The position numbers and the translations under genes are program-made. The notes below the pieces were generated by a model. That model was not told where the DNA came from. It made no database searches and saw only the letters and a list, made by a program, of their open reading frames with translations. DNA of 64,000 nucleotides, taken from assembly GCA_021811085.1 (NCBI GenBank), contig JAJZPQ010000014.1, positions 1 through 64,000 on the forward strand. Reading direction: 5' to 3'. The stretch is from Pseudomonadota bacterium (GTDB lineage: Bacteria; Pseudomonadota; Gammaproteobacteria; Burkholderiales; SG8-39). The stretch's first letter is position 1, and every line of letters begins with the position of its first letter. This document shows positions 45,019 through 53,388 of the stretch, piece after piece.

Positions 45019-46503
45019 ATGAATGCAGGTTTTCGCTTGCTCGATCCCGTGCGCCAGGCCGAAGCGGTGAAGGCGCTGCGCGCAATCCTGCCGCCTGAAG
45101 CCGTGCTGTATCAAGACGAAGATACCAAGCCCTACGAATGCGACGGGCTGTCGGCGTATCGCACGCTGCCGATGGTCGTGGCGCTGCCGCAGAACGAGGA
45201 CGAGGTCAGCCGCGTGCTGCGCGCCTGCAGCGAACTCAAGCTGCCGGTGGTCGCGCGCGGCGCCGGCACTGGCCTTTCGGGCGGCGCGCTGCCGCACGGC
45301 AAAGGCGTGCTGCTGTCGCTGGCGAAGATGAAATGCATCCTTGCGCTCGATCCGGTGGCGCGCGTCGCGCGGGTGCAGCCGGGCGTGCGCAACCTCGCCA
45401 TTTCCGAGGCGGCCGCGCCCTACGGCCTCTACTATGCGCCCGATCCCTCTTCGCAGATCGCCTGCAGCATAGGCGGCAACGTAGCCGAGAACTCGGGCGG
45501 CGTGCACTGCCTCAAGTACGGCCTCACCGTGCACAATGTGCTGCGCGTGCGCGGCTGCACCGTCGAGGGCGAGCTGGTCGAATTCGGCAATGAGGCGCTC
45601 GATGCGCCGGGCTACGACCTGCTCGCGCTGATCATGGGCTCCGAAGGCATGCTCGCGGTCGCCACGGAAATCACGGTCAAGCTGGTGCCCAAGCCGCAGA
45701 CCGCGCGCGTGATCCTCGCCGCGTTCGACGACGTGGAAAAGGCGGGCAATGCGGCTGCCGCCGTGATCGCCGCGGGCATCATCCCGGCCGGCCTGGAGAT
45801 GATGGACCAGCCGGCCACGCGCGCAGTGGAGGAGTATGTGCACGCCGGCTACGACCTCAATGCGGCCGCGCTGCTGCTGTGCGAATCCGACGGCACCGCG
45901 GAAGAGGTGGCCGACGAGATCGCGCGCATGACCGCGGTGCTGAAGGACTCCGGCGCCTACGACTTCCGCATTTCGCAGAGCGAGGCCGAGCGCCTGAAAT
46001 TCTGGTCCGGTCGCAAGGCCGCGTTTCCGGCCGTGGGCCGCATTTCGCCGGATTATTACTGCATGGACGGCACCATACCGCGCAAGCGCCTGGGCGAGGT
46101 GCTGCGCTTCATCGCCGCGATGGAAAAGAAATACGGCCTGCGCTGCCCCAATGTGTTCCATGCCGGCGACGGCAACCTGCATCCGCTGATCCTGTTCGAT
46201 GCCAACGATCCGGAGCAGCTGCGCCGCACCGAGGCCTTCGCCGGCGAAGTGCTGGAAAAAAGCATCGCGGTGGGCGGCACCGTCACCGGCGAGCACGGCG
46301 TCGGCATAGAGAAAATAAACCAGATGTGCCTGCAGTTCACGCCGGCCGAGCTGGAAATGTTCCGCGCAGTGAAGCGCGCGTTCGACCCGGACGGACTGCT
46401 CAACCCGGAGAAGAACATCCCGAGCCTGCACCGCTGCGCCGAGTTCGGCCGCATGCATGTCGAAGGCGGACGCCTGCCTTATCCCGAACTGCCGCGTTTC
46501 TGA
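45019..46503 (+). CDS. glcD: Glycolate oxidase subunit GlcD
   Basis: FAD-linked catalytic subunit that oxidises glycolate (or lactate) to glyoxylate, passing electrons through GlcEF to quinone. 494 residues: FAD_binding_4 with PVVARGAGTGLSGGALPHGKGVLLSL and DPSSQIACSIGGNVAENSGG, then FAD-oxidase C with NVFHAGDGNLHPLILFD and GGTVTGEHGVGIEK. ATG 45019 chosen by family N-terminus; no strong ribosome site. First of glcDEF. Confidence 0.95.
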   Translation: MNAGFRLLDPVRQAEAVKALRAILPPEAVLYQDEDTKPYECDGLSAYRTLPMVVALPQNEDEVSRVLRACSELKLPVVARGAGTGLSGGALPHGKGVLLSLAKMKCILALDPVARVARVQPGVRNLAISEAAAPYGLYYAPDPSSQIACSIGGNVAENSGGVHCLKYGLTVHNVLRVRGCTVEGELVEFGNEALDAPGYDLLALIMGSEGMLAVATEITVKLVPKPQTARVILAAFDDVEKAGNAAAAVIAAGIIPAGLEMMDQPATRAVEEYVHAGYDLNAAALLLCESDGTAEEVADEIARMTAVLKDSGAYDFRISQSEAERLKFWSGRKAAFPAVGRISPDYYCMDGTIPRKRLGEVLRFIAAMEKKYGLRCPNVFHAGDGNLHPLILFDANDPEQLRRTEAFAGEVLEKSIAVGGTVTGEHGVGIEKINQMCLQFTPAELEMFRAVKRAFDPDGLLNPEKNIPSLHRCAEFGRMHVEGGRLPYPELPRF

Positions 46504-46504
46504 C

Positions 46505-47569
46505 ATGGAACAAATCGTCAAACGCTACGCCGAGCAGATCCGTGCTGCTGCGGCAGACAAAAGGCCGCTGCGGCTGCGCGGCGGCGGCAGCAAGGACTTC
46601 TACGGCCAGAGCCTCGAAGGCGAGCTGCTCGATACGCGCGACTACAGCGGCATCGTCGCCTACGAGCCGAGCGAACTGGTGATTACCGTGCGCGGCGGCA
46701 CGCCGCTCGCCGAACTCGAGGCCGCGCTGCGCGAGCAGGGACAGCAGCTTGCGTTCGAGCCGCCGCATTTCGGCTCCGGCGCGACCGTCGGCGGCATGGT
46801 CGCGGCAGGCCTGTCCGGGCCGCGACGCCAGGCTGCGGGGGCCGTGCGCGATTTCGTGCTCGGCGTGCGCATGCTCGACGGGCGCGGCGAAGATCTCAGC
46901 TTCGGTGGCCAAGTCATGAAAAACGTCGCCGGCTTCGACGTGTCGCGCCCGATGGCGGGGTCCATGGGCACGCTGGGCCTGCTGCTGGAGGTTTCGCTCA
47001 AGGTGCCACCGCTGCCCTTTGCCGAGGCCACGCTCAAGCTGGAATTGCCGCAGGACAAGGCGCTTGCGACGCTCAATCACTGGGGCGGAAAACCGCTGCC
47101 TATCAGCGCCTGCGCCTGGGCCGGCGGCGAACTCGTGCTGCGCCTGTCGGGCGCGCCGAGCGCGATCGAAGCAGCGCGCGCGCTGATCGGCGGCGAACTG
47201 GTCGACGCCGATCAAGCGCAGGCTTATTGGCGCGGCATCCGCGAACAAACCGACCCTTTTTTCAGCACCGACAAACCGCTGTGGCGCATGTCCCTGCCTT
47301 CGGTCGCCCCGCCGCTGGCGTTCCCGGGGGCGCAGCTGATCGAGTGGGGCGGCTCGCTCAGGTGGCTCGCATGCAAGGCCGATGCGCGCAGCATACGCGA
47401 GGCGGCGGCGCAGGCGGGCGGGCATGCCACCTTGTTTCGCGCCGCCGACAAGAGCGCGGGCGTGTTCACGCCGCTTGCGCCGGCGCTGGCGCGCATCCAT
47501 CGCAATCTGAAGCAGGCCTTCGATCCCGCCGGCATTTTCAATCGCGGCCGCATGTACCCGGATCTATGA
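46505..47569 (+). CDS. glcE: Glycolate oxidase subunit GlcE
   Basis: 354 residues, FAD_binding_4 subunit without the C-terminal oxidase domain. FEPPHFGSGATVGGMVAAGLSGPRRQAAGAVRDFVLGVRMLDGRGE and GGQVMKNVAGFDVSRPMAGSMGTLGLL are diagnostic for GlcE. It begins 1 base after the glcD stop and is followed by glcF after 24 bases. Confidence 0.95.
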   Translation: MEQIVKRYAEQIRAAAADKRPLRLRGGGSKDFYGQSLEGELLDTRDYSGIVAYEPSELVITVRGGTPLAELEAALREQGQQLAFEPPHFGSGATVGGMVAAGLSGPRRQAAGAVRDFVLGVRMLDGRGEDLSFGGQVMKNVAGFDVSRPMAGSMGTLGLLLEVSLKVPPLPFAEATLKLELPQDKALATLNHWGGKPLPISACAWAGGELVLRLSGAPSAIEAARALIGGELVDADQAQAYWRGIREQTDPFFSTDKPLWRMSLPSVAPPLAFPGAQLIEWGGSLRWLACKADARSIREAAAQAGGHATLFRAADKSAGVFTPLAPALARIHRNLKQAFDPAGIFNRGRMYPDL

Positions 47570-47593
47570 ACCGATTTTCACCGCAACCGCTCC

Positions 47594-48832
47594 ATGCAGA
47601 CTGAACTGGCCGACTTCATCAAGCACACGCCCGAGGGACGCGAGGCCGACGCGATCCTGAGGAAATGCGTGCACTGCGGATTTTGCACCGCGACCTGCCC
47701 GACCTACCAGCTGCTGGGCGATGAGCTCGACGGGCCGCGCGGACGCATCTACCTGATCAAGGGCATGCTCGAAGGTGCCGCGGTCACGGCCAAGACGCAG
47801 CTGCACCTGGATCGCTGCCTCACCTGCCGCTCGTGCGAGACGACCTGTCCCTCCGGCGTGCAGTACGGACACCTGGTCGACATCGGGCGCAGGCTCGCGG
47901 AAGAGCGCGTGCCGCGTCCTTTGACCGCGCGCCTGCTGCGGCGACTGTTGAGCGCGGTGCTGCCGCGCAGCTGGCTGTTCGGCGCGCTGCTCCAAGTGGG
48001 CCGCTGGATGCGCCCGCTGCTGCCGTTTGCGCTGCAGGCCAAGGTGCCGGCCAAAGTGCCTGCGGCCGGCGCCTGGCCCGCGCCGCGCCATGCGCGCCGG
48101 ATGCTGGCGCTCGCCGGCTGCGTGCAGCCTGCGCTGTCGCCCGACATCAACACCGCGGCCGCGCGCGTGCTCGACCGGCTCGGCATATCGCTCATCGAGG
48201 CGCCGCAAGCGGGCTGCTGCGGCGCGGTGCGCTTTCACCTGAACGCGCAGGAAGACGGCCTCAACGACATGCGGGCGCTGATCGACGCCTGGTGGCCTTT
48301 GGTGGATGCAGGCGTGGAGGCGATCGTCATGACCGCTAGCGGCTGCGGCACCACGGTGAAGGAATACGGCCACCTGCTTGCGCATGACCTCGCCTATGCG
48401 GAGAAGGCGCAGCGCATCAGCGCGCTGACCCGAGACCTCAGCGAAGTGATCGCCGCCGAAGCGGCGCGGCTCGAGACTTTGCTTGCCGCGCGGAAAGCAT
48501 CCGCTGCGCCCAAGCTTGCGCTGCAACTGCCCTGTTCGCTGCAGCACGGGCAGCAGATCAAGGGTGTGATCGAACGCATACTGCTCGCTGCCGGATTCGA
48601 GCTGACTCCGGTGGCCGACAGTCACCTGTGCTGCGGCTCGGCCGGGACCTACTCCATTTTGCAGCCGCAGCTGGCGGAAAAACTGAAAGTGAACAAGCTG
48701 GCCGCTTTGCACGCGGGCTCACCGCAGGCCATCGTCAGCGCCAATCTCGGCTGCATGAGCCACCTGCAGAGCGGCACTGCGCTGCCGCTGGAGCATTGGA
48801 TCGTGGCGCTGGAGCGGCGTTTGGCTGCTTGA
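47594..48832 (+). CDS. glcF: Glycolate oxidase iron-sulfur subunit GlcF
   Basis: 412 residues. Two 4Fe-4S motifs, CVHCGFCTATCP (about residues 25-36) and CLTCRSCETTCPSG (75-88), then two CCG domains with CCGAVRFHLN and CCGSAGTYS. Carries electrons from GlcDE to the membrane quinone pool. Completes the glcDEF operon. Confidence 0.96.
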   Translation: MQTELADFIKHTPEGREADAILRKCVHCGFCTATCPTYQLLGDELDGPRGRIYLIKGMLEGAAVTAKTQLHLDRCLTCRSCETTCPSGVQYGHLVDIGRRLAEERVPRPLTARLLRRLLSAVLPRSWLFGALLQVGRWMRPLLPFALQAKVPAKVPAAGAWPAPRHARRMLALAGCVQPALSPDINTAAARVLDRLGISLIEAPQAGCCGAVRFHLNAQEDGLNDMRALIDAWWPLVDAGVEAIVMTASGCGTTVKEYGHLLAHDLAYAEKAQRISALTRDLSEVIAAEAARLETLLAARKASAAPKLALQLPCSLQHGQQIKGVIERILLAAGFELTPVADSHLCCGSAGTYSILQPQLAEKLKVNKLAALHAGSPQAIVSANLGCMSHLQSGTALPLEHWIVALERRLAA

Positions 48833-49035
48833 ATTGCTTGCCCGCAGCGCGCTATTACAGAAAGCGGTTACCTCGGGGTGAGTGCCTAACTGGCTGGAAA
48901 CCCGCGTCTTTATTGGCTCTCGGATCGTTTCGCCTCCTGAACCTGCATCGCCGCAGCTGCCGTTCGGATATCGCTCCTTGCAATCCCGGCACCGAGGTCC
49001 ATTTCCTTTTGTGTCTTTCGGCCTAATCCATCGAT

Positions 49036-49410
49036 TCACGCCGCGCGCTTCAATTCATACCCGCGAATCAGAACGTCAGCCGGCAGTTTCAACCCCGACG
49101 CGAGCCTGCGTATCATCTCCAGCGTGAGCGGACGAACGCGGTTCAGCACTTCCGCGACCCTGGCGCGCGAGCCGATGTACGGTTCCAGGTCTTTTCTCGT
49201 CATGGCGCGCGCTTCCATGACAAACAGCAGGAAGTCGATCGGATCGGGCGCTTCGATCGGGTACTGCTTGCGTTCGTACGCTTCCACCAAAAGCGTGAGC
49301 ACTTCAAGCCTATCCGCCTCGGGCGAACCGCTGGGCGCCTCCCACAGCGTTTCGATTTCCCTGAGCGCGGCCTGATGCTCGCGTTTGGTTCGGATCGGAC
49401 GCAGTGTCAT
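49036..49410 (-). CDS. higA: HigA-type antitoxin
   Basis: 124 residues. A C-terminal helix-turn-helix (RKDLEPYIGSRARVAEVLNRVRPLTLEMIRRLASGLKLPADVLI) preceded by a region of the HTH/HigA family (EIETLWEAPSGSPEADRLEVLTLLVEAYE). Binds and silences HigB and represses the operon. ATG 49410 has GAGGTG 6 bases ahead; a start at 49437 would overlap higB. Lies 10 bases downstream of higB, toxin first. Confidence 0.9.
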   Translation of the reverse strand: MTLRPIRTKREHQAALREIETLWEAPSGSPEADRLEVLTLLVEAYERKQYPIEAPDPIDFLLFVMEARAMTRKDLEPYIGSRARVAEVLNRVRPLTLEMIRRLASGLKLPADVLIRGYELKRAA

Positions 49411-49420
49411 CGTTGTCACC

Positions 49421-49714
49421 TCAAATGGTTGCGGCATCGATCTTGTCGTACTCGCGGTGCGTGCCCACGAACCGGATAAACATCATGCCCCGGTTGTAGT
49501 GCACCGCCGCGATCAGACGGTAGTCGTTGCCCTTGATGTTGAACACGATGCGGTTGTTTGCGATCACGCTGGCGTTACGGTACGCAGCCTTGATGTCCGC
49601 TGGGTGCCGCCAATCCGAACGGCTTGCCAGCGTGTACCAGGAACGCAGCGGGATTTCGGCGTCGCGGTGCCGTTTCCAGAAATCCCGCAACGTGGCCAAC
49701 GCGATAATCCGCAT
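49421..49714 (-). CDS. higB: HigB-type toxin (RelE superfamily mRNA interferase)
   Basis: 97 residues of the HigB type (LRDFWKRHRDAEIPLRSWY, VFNIKGNDYRLIAAVHYNRGMMFIRFVGTHREYDKIDA). Such toxins cleave mRNA on the ribosome. With higA it forms a complete-looking type II toxin-antitoxin module in the reversed (toxin first) order usual for this family. Confidence 0.92.
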   Translation of the reverse strand: MRIIALATLRDFWKRHRDAEIPLRSWYTLASRSDWRHPADIKAAYRNASVIANNRIVFNIKGNDYRLIAAVHYNRGMMFIRFVGTHREYDKIDAATI

Positions 49715-49720
49715 ACAAAT

Positions 49721-49749
49721 ACTCTACCATGTTCCCAAAACGGGAGCAA
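49721..49749 (-). promoter_or_regulatory. higBA promoter with overlapping operator
   Basis: On the minus strand: TTGCTC (49749-49744), 17-base spacer, TAGAGT (49726-49721), so RNA would start within a few bases of the higB ATG at 49714. The spacer holds the imperfect repeat GTTCCC-N5-GGGAGC (49731-49747), a plausible HigA operator. Confidence 0.45.
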
Positions 49750-49876
49750 TGGCGCGGGTGGTAACCGGCTGCAAAGCCGTGTCAATAGGGCATCTTCGGA
49801 AATGATGCGGTCAACGTGCGTGCCGGTAGTGCGCTAGAGTGTATGCCGCGATGAAAGCAGATAAAACAGGACGATA

Positions 49877-51688
49877 GTGGCAAGACTAAAAGACAACATC
49901 CCCGACCGGCCGGCCAGCCGCGACATCCGCCAGCTCACGCGCATCCTCGGCTTTCTCTCGCCTTACCGCAGGCAGGTCGCGATCGCGCTGGTGGCGCTGG
50001 TGGTCGCTGCGGGCTGCGTGCTGGTGCTGGGCCAGGGCCTGCGCCGGGTCATCGACCGCGGCTTCTCCGGCGCCGATGCCGCGCTGCTCGACTCGGCGCT
50101 GGTCGCGCTGCTCGCCGTGATCGTGGTCATGGCGATCGCCACCTACACGCGCTTTTATTTCGTCTCCTGGATCGGCGAGCGCGTCACCGCGGACATCCGC
50201 CGCGCGGTGTTCGGTCATCTGCTCGACCTGTCGCCTGGATTCTTCGAGGTCACACGCACGGGCGAGGTGATTTCGCGCCTGACCAACGACACGTCGCTGC
50301 TCGAAGTGGTGATCGGATCGAGCGCTTCGTTCGCGCTGCGCAATACGCTGATCATGCTCGGCAGCATGGTGATGCTGTTTGTGACCAGCCCCAAGCTCAC
50401 CGCGCTGGTGGTGCTGGGCGTGCCGCTGGTGATCGCGCCTATCCTGCTCTACGGCCGGCGCGTGCGCACGCTGTCGCGCGCGAGCCAGGCGCGCGTGGCC
50501 GATGTCAGCGTCTACATCGACGAGGCGCTGCACGAAATCCGCACGGTGCAGTCCTACGGCCATGAGGACGAGGACCGGCGGCATTTCAGCGCGCGCGTCG
50601 AGGAGGCGTTCGCGACGGCGGCCGAGCGCATCCGCCAGCGCGCTCTCCTGATCGCGCTGGTGATGCTGCTCGCGTTCGGCGCGGTCGGCGTCATTCTCTG
50701 GATCGGCGGCCACGACGTGCTCGCCGGGCGCATCAGCGCGGGCCAGCTGTCGGCGTTCGTGTTCTACGCGGTGCTGGTCGCGGGCGCGTTCGGCGCGGTG
50801 TCCGAAGTGATCGGCGATCTGCAGCGCGCCGCCGGGGCCACCGAACGCCTGATGGAGCTGCTCGGCACCGAACCGCAGATCCGCGCGCCGGCAAACCCGC
50901 AGGTGCTGCCCGAACCCCCGCGCGGCGAAGTGAAGTTCGAACAGGTCAGTTTTCGCTATCCCTCGCGTCCGGACGCGCTCGCGCTCGCGGATTTTTCGCT
51001 CGAAGTGAAGCCGGGCGAGACCGTGGCGCTGGTCGGCCCTTCGGGCGCGGGCAAGTCGACCGTGCTGCAATTGCTGCTGCGCTATTACGATTGCGAGTCG
51101 GGCGCGATCAGCCTGGACGGTGTCGAACTGCGCTGTGCCGATCCGCGCAGCCTGCGCAGCCGTCTGGCGCTGGTGCCGCAGGATCCGGTGATTTTCGCCG
51201 CCTCGGTGCGCGAAAACGTGCGCTACGGCCGTCCCGCGGCCAGCGATGCCGAGGTGCACGAAGCCTGCGCCGCGGCTTATGCGAGCGAGTTCATCGAGCG
51301 CCTGCCCGAAGGCATGGACACGTTTCTGGGCGAGCGCGGCGTGCGCCTCTCCGGCGGGCAGCGCCAGCGGCTGTCGATCGCGCGCGCGCTGCTTGCCGAT
51401 CGCGCGGTGCTGCTCTTGGACGAAGCGACCAGTTCGCTCGATGCCGAGAGCGAGCATTACGTGCAGATGGCGCTCGCGCGCCTGATGCAGAACCGCACCA
51501 CGCTGGTGGTCGCGCACCGCCTGGCGACGGTGCAGAACGCCGACCGCATCGTGGTCATGGACGAGGGCCGCATACTCGCCACCGGCACGCACGACGAACT
51601 GGTGCGCGAAAAAGGCCTGTACGCGCGGCTCGCGGCGCTGCAATTTCTCGGCGCGCAGGTGGCACAAAAGTCGGCGGCGAGCCCGTGA
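49877..51688 (+). CDS. ABC exporter half-transporter, MsbA-related
   Basis: 603 residues: a six-helix type I exporter membrane domain, then an ATPase with Walker A VGPSGAGKST, signature LSGGQRQRLSIARAL, Walker B LLLDEATSSLD and H-loop VAHRL. It resembles the MsbA_rel/multidrug class rather than true MsbA. Works as a homodimer. GTG 49877. Substrate unknown. Its stop overlaps the start of a betaine-type importer subunit (GTGA), an odd coupling of exporter and importer. Confidence 0.93.
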   Translation: MARLKDNIPDRPASRDIRQLTRILGFLSPYRRQVAIALVALVVAAGCVLVLGQGLRRVIDRGFSGADAALLDSALVALLAVIVVMAIATYTRFYFVSWIGERVTADIRRAVFGHLLDLSPGFFEVTRTGEVISRLTNDTSLLEVVIGSSASFALRNTLIMLGSMVMLFVTSPKLTALVVLGVPLVIAPILLYGRRVRTLSRASQARVADVSVYIDEALHEIRTVQSYGHEDEDRRHFSARVEEAFATAAERIRQRALLIALVMLLAFGAVGVILWIGGHDVLAGRISAGQLSAFVFYAVLVAGAFGAVSEVIGDLQRAAGATERLMELLGTEPQIRAPANPQVLPEPPRGEVKFEQVSFRYPSRPDALALADFSLEVKPGETVALVGPSGAGKSTVLQLLLRYYDCESGAISLDGVELRCADPRSLRSRLALVPQDPVIFAASVRENVRYGRPAASDAEVHEACAAAYASEFIERLPEGMDTFLGERGVRLSGGQRQRLSIARALLADRAVLLLDEATSSLDAESEHYVQMALARLMQNRTTLVVAHRLATVQNADRIVVMDEGRILATGTHDELVREKGLYARLAALQFLGAQVAQKSAASP

Positions 51689-53172
51689 AAGCGCTTCTGC
51701 TCGGCCTGCTGTTGCTCGCGGCGGGGTCGGCTGCGGGCGAAGACGTATTGCGTGTAGGCTCCAAGCGTTTCACCGAGTCCTACATCCTCGGCGAAATCAT
51801 CGCGCAGAGCGTGCCCGGCGGCGCCGAGCACCGGCCTGGCCTCGGCAATACCGGCATCCTCTATGCCGCGCTCAAGGCCGGTTCCATCGATGTCTATCCG
51901 GAATACACCGGCACCATCGCGCGTGAAATCCTCGGCATCGAAGGCGCGTTCACGCTGGCGGATCTGCAGCGGCGGCTCGCACGCGACGGGCTGGGCGTGG
52001 GCGTGCCGCTGGGCTTTGCCAATACTTACGCGCTCGCGCTGCCCGAGGCCGAGGCCGAGCGCTTGGGTCTGCGCACACTGTCCGATCTCGCGCGCCATCC
52101 GGAGTTGAAGCTGGGCCTGTCGCAGGAATTCATCGCGCGCGCCGACGGTTGGCCCGCTCTGAAGACTGCGTACGGCTTGAGCCAGATGCCGGCGGGGCTG
52201 GACCACGGCCTCGCCTATGAGGCCATCGCCGCCGGGAAAATCGATGTCATGGACGTCTATACCACCGACGCCAAGATCGAGCGCTACGGCTTGCGCGTGC
52301 TCGAAGACGACCGCGGCGTGTTTCCGCGCTACGACGCGGTGCTGCTGTACCGCCTCGATCTGCCGCGGCGCCTGCCGCAAGCATGGCAGGCGCTGCAGGG
52401 CTTGGAAGGCAGAATCGATGCGCGTGAAATGATCCACCTCAACGCTGCGGCCGAACTCGAACACCAGAGTTTCGCCAATGTGGCGAAGACGTTTCTCGCC
52501 GGCGGCAGCGCGGGCGCCGCTCCCGCGCGCAGTCTGCTCGGCGCTTTGTTCGGACCGGACTTCTGGCGGCTTACGCGCGAGCACTTGCTGCTGGTCTTCG
52601 TATCGCTCGCGGCGGGTATCGCAGTCGCAGTGCCGCTGGGCGTGGTCGCGGCGCGGAACGCAGCTGCGGCGCAGCCCATTCTCGCCACGGTCGGCGTGAT
52701 CCAGACCATACCGGCACTGGCGCTGCTCGCGTTCCTGATTCCGCTGCTGGGCAGCATAGGCAGGGCGCCGGCGCTGCTCGCGCTGTTCCTGTATTCGCTG
52801 CTGCCTATCGTGCGCAACACGCATGCGGGCATGGCCGGCGTGGGGCAGGGCATGCGCCAGGCGGCAATGGCGCTCGGCCTCGCGCCCAGGGACCGTTTGC
52901 TGCTGATCGAACTGCCGCTGGCGGCGCCTGCGATCCTCGCCGGCATCAAGACTTCGGCGGTGATCGGCGTGGGCACCGCCACCATCGCCGCATTCATAGG
53001 CGCAGGCGGCTACGGCGAGCGCATCGCGCAAGGCCTGGCGCTGAACGACAACATCACTTTGCTCGCGGGCGCCATACCGGCGGCAGTATTGGCCCTTATA
53101 ATCCAGGGCGCGTTCGAACTGCTGGAGCGCTATGCGCTGCCTGCCCTTAGAGCCGGTATAGATGAGGGTTGA
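51685..53172 (+). CDS. Fused substrate-binding protein/permease of an OpuC/OsmU-type glycine betaine ABC importer
   Basis: 495 residues. N-terminal signal (MKALLLGLLLLAAGSAAGED) then an OpuAC-type binding domain (VGSKRFTESYILGEIIAQ, VYPEYTGTIAREIL, about 25-270), then a BPD permease (about 295-490; GLAPRDRLLLIELPLAAPAILAGIKTSAVIGVGTATIAAFIGAGGYGERI). This is a binding-domain-first order. No matching ATPase (OpuCA/ProV) lies nearby; the only ATPase adjoining is the exporter. Either a distant ATPase serves it or it is partnerless. Ligand may be betaine, choline or another quaternary amine. Confidence 0.9.
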   Translation: MKALLLGLLLLAAGSAAGEDVLRVGSKRFTESYILGEIIAQSVPGGAEHRPGLGNTGILYAALKAGSIDVYPEYTGTIAREILGIEGAFTLADLQRRLARDGLGVGVPLGFANTYALALPEAEAERLGLRTLSDLARHPELKLGLSQEFIARADGWPALKTAYGLSQMPAGLDHGLAYEAIAAGKIDVMDVYTTDAKIERYGLRVLEDDRGVFPRYDAVLLYRLDLPRRLPQAWQALQGLEGRIDAREMIHLNAAAELEHQSFANVAKTFLAGGSAGAAPARSLLGALFGPDFWRLTREHLLLVFVSLAAGIAVAVPLGVVAARNAAAAQPILATVGVIQTIPALALLAFLIPLLGSIGRAPALLALFLYSLLPIVRNTHAGMAGVGQGMRQAAMALGLAPRDRLLLIELPLAAPAILAGIKTSAVIGVGTATIAAFIGAGGYGERIAQGLALNDNITLLAGAIPAAVLALIIQGAFELLERYALPALRAGIDEG

Positions 53173-53179
53173 GCGTTGG

Positions 53180-53220
53180 TTGATCTACATCAAACTAGGG
53201 ATTTTGCGCAAAAGTATAGT
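53180..53220 (+). promoter_or_regulatory. FNR/ANR box and -10 in front of pntAB
   Basis: TTGATCTACATCAA (53180-53193) is a perfect TTGAT-N4-ATCAA site centred at 53186.5. TATAGT (53215-53220) would start RNA near 53228, which puts the FNR centre at about -41.5, the spacing of class II FNR-activated promoters. No -35 is needed in that class. The leader to pntA is about 160 bases with no convincing ORF. Confidence 0.75.
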
Positions 53221-53388
53221 ACGCATGTCCCGACCCGCGGCCGCACCCAGCATTTAAAACGGCGCTTGCCGATAGAACACTAAGCTCGTGGAATATCCCT
53301 ACTTGGCGGGCGCCGTGGAAAGCAGTTTAGGCAGAAGCAGCGGTTGCTTCAATTGGTGACAACATCCAGCAATAGATAAGGGGGTTTC

